Below, piece after piece: positions 6,735 through 7,546 of a DNA stretch of 7,546 nt. How positions within the stretch are numbered: position 1 is the first letter of the stretch; each line of letters starts with the position of its first letter. The notes under the pieces are model-generated. The model worked only from the letters and a program-made list of their open reading frames with translations, was not told the origin of the DNA and searched no databases. Source of the stretch: Planctomycetaceae bacterium (GTDB taxonomy: Bacteria > Planctomycetota > Phycisphaerae > Phycisphaerales > SM1A02); NCBI GenBank assembly GCA_947474205.1, contig CANJIC010000091.1, positions 1-7,546 on the forward strand. The letters run 5' to 3'. The position numbers and the translations under genes were made by a program.

Positions 6735-7546
6735 ATGGAATTTAGAAACGTTGCAATTATCGCGCATGTCGATCACGGAAAGACGACTTTAGTTGATGCC
6801 ATGTTGCGCCAAGCCGGCGCCTTTCGCACAAACGAGGCGCTGACGGAGTGCGTCATGGATTCCAATCCGCTTGAACGCGAGCGTGGAATCACCATTCTTT
6901 CCAAGAATTGCGCTGTCACGTACGAAATTCGTTTTGGTCCCAACAAGGGAACCATTTTGCGCGTGAACATTATTGACACGCCAGGCCACGCCGACTTTGG
7001 TGGCGAGGTTGAGCGCGTGTTGCGCATGGCCGATGGTTGCGCGCTGTTGATCGACGCGCTTGAAGGCCCGATGCCGCAGACGCGCTTTGTGTTGCAAAAA
7101 GCAATTCAACTTGGCCTGAAGCCAATCGTTGTTGTGAACAAGTGCGATCGCCCAGACGCGCGCACCGACGCCGTTGTGAACGAAGTGTTTGACTTGCTCA
7201 TTGAACTGGGCGCCGATGAAATTGCGCTTGATTTCCCTGTGCTTTGGGCCAGTGGACGCGATGGCTGGGCCAGCCGCGACAAGAACGACAAGGATCGTGG
7301 CGTGGATGATTTGTTCGACGCCATTCTTACGCATGTACCCGCGCCAAAGATGGACGCAACCGGTCCGCTGCAATTCTTGGTGACCAATTTGGACTACAGC
7401 GAATATGTTGGACGCATTGCCATTGGCCGCGTGATGCGCGGAAGCATCAAGCCTGGCATGGCCGTTGGTTTGTGCCGCGCCGATGGACGCATGGATCGTG
7501 GACGCGTTTCCAAAGTGAATCAATTCCAAGGTCTTGGCCGCCGCGA
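6735..7546 (+). CDS. typA: TypA/BipA ribosome-associated translational GTPase, N-terminal part (3'-truncated by window)
   Basis: The frame opens at ATG 6735 and stays open to the right edge, giving 270 of roughly 600 residues. TypA/BipA is an EF-G-related GTPase that binds the 70S ribosome and helps 50S assembly and stress or cold adaptation. The GTPase motifs appear in order: G1 AHVDHGKTT (10-18), G2 RERGITI (48-54), G3 [12 protein letters not shown] (81-92), G4 NKCDRPDAR (135-143) and G5 ASGRDGWAS (172-180). '[16 protein letters not shown]', 'NKxDRPDAR' and 'SGRDGWA' are typical of TypA rather than EF-G or LepA. Domain II begins near '[19 protein letters not shown]' (210-228). G4 has Cys where Ile is common. 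GGGG at 6725-6728, six bases before the ATG, is a modest ribosome binding site. I saw no clear own promoter in the 55-base gap after the peptidase gene. Confidence 0.96.
   Translation, partial: MEFRNVAIIAHVDHGKTTLVDAMLRQAGAFRTNEALTECVMDSNPLERERGITILSKNCAVTYEIRFGPNKGTILRVNIIDTPGHADFGGEVERVLRMADGCALLIDALEGPMPQTRFVLQKAIQLGLKPIVVVNKCDRPDARTDAVVNEVFDLLIELGADEIALDFPVLWASGRDGWASRDKNDKDRGVDDLFDAILTHVPAPKMDATGPLQFLVTNLDYSEYVGRIAIGRVMRGSIKPGMAVGLCRADGRMDRGRVSKVNQFQGLGRR

Noticed and set aside
6789..7529. 246-codon open frame on the (-) strand
   Set aside because: It is antisense to TypA, whose GTPase motifs are unmistakable; the reverse translation shows no family features.

Overview
This 7.5 kb window is an ordinary-looking bacterial chromosome segment. 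It carries six protein-coding genes, two of them cut by the window edges, and short intergenic regions with recognisable intrinsic terminators. I found no phage, transposon, CRISPR, tRNA or rRNA signal. The gene families together suggest Planctomycetota, possibly Phycisphaerae: a secreted DUF1573 protein, a Memo-family protein with an extra N-terminal domain, an M32 carboxypeptidase and TypA/BipA. This placement is an inference from gene content, not a measurement.

Layout, left to right. (1) Positions 1-507 (+) encode the C-terminal half of an EamA/DMT-type membrane transporter, followed by a weak terminator-like hairpin. (2) Positions 651-1580 (+) encode a [4Fe-4S] uracil-DNA glycosylase of the family 4 / SPO1-polymerase-related type. 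It has a TTG start, a disordered N-terminal extension of about 115 residues and an altered KCRPPGNR-type segment. (3) A 253-nt gap holds a strong (+) terminator and several small hairpins. (4) Positions 1834-3090 (-) encode a Memo-family protein (AmmeMemoRadiSam system protein B) with a PqqD-like N-terminal region. (5) Diverging from it, positions 3199-5010 (+) encode an exported protein joining one DUF1573 domain to about seven or eight ankyrin repeats, closed by a textbook terminator. (6) Positions 5135-6679 (+) encode a carboxypeptidase Taq (M32) metallopeptidase with its own promoter-like sequence and a strong Shine-Dalgarno. (7) From 6735 to the right edge (+) lies the N-terminal 270 codons of the ribosome-associated GTPase TypA/BipA, 55 nt after the peptidase with no terminator between.

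The genes do not form an obvious single pathway: transport, base-excision repair, a Memo metalloprotein, an exported scaffold-like protein, peptide degradation and a translation GTPase. The only plausible functional pairings are the divergent memo and DUF1573-ankyrin genes, which share a short control region, and the peptidase-typA pair, which may be co-transcribed. The most unusual items are the DUF1573-ankyrin fusion, the PqqD-like/Memo fusion and the divergent glycosylase motif. I see no convincing evidence of a wholly new multi-gene system.
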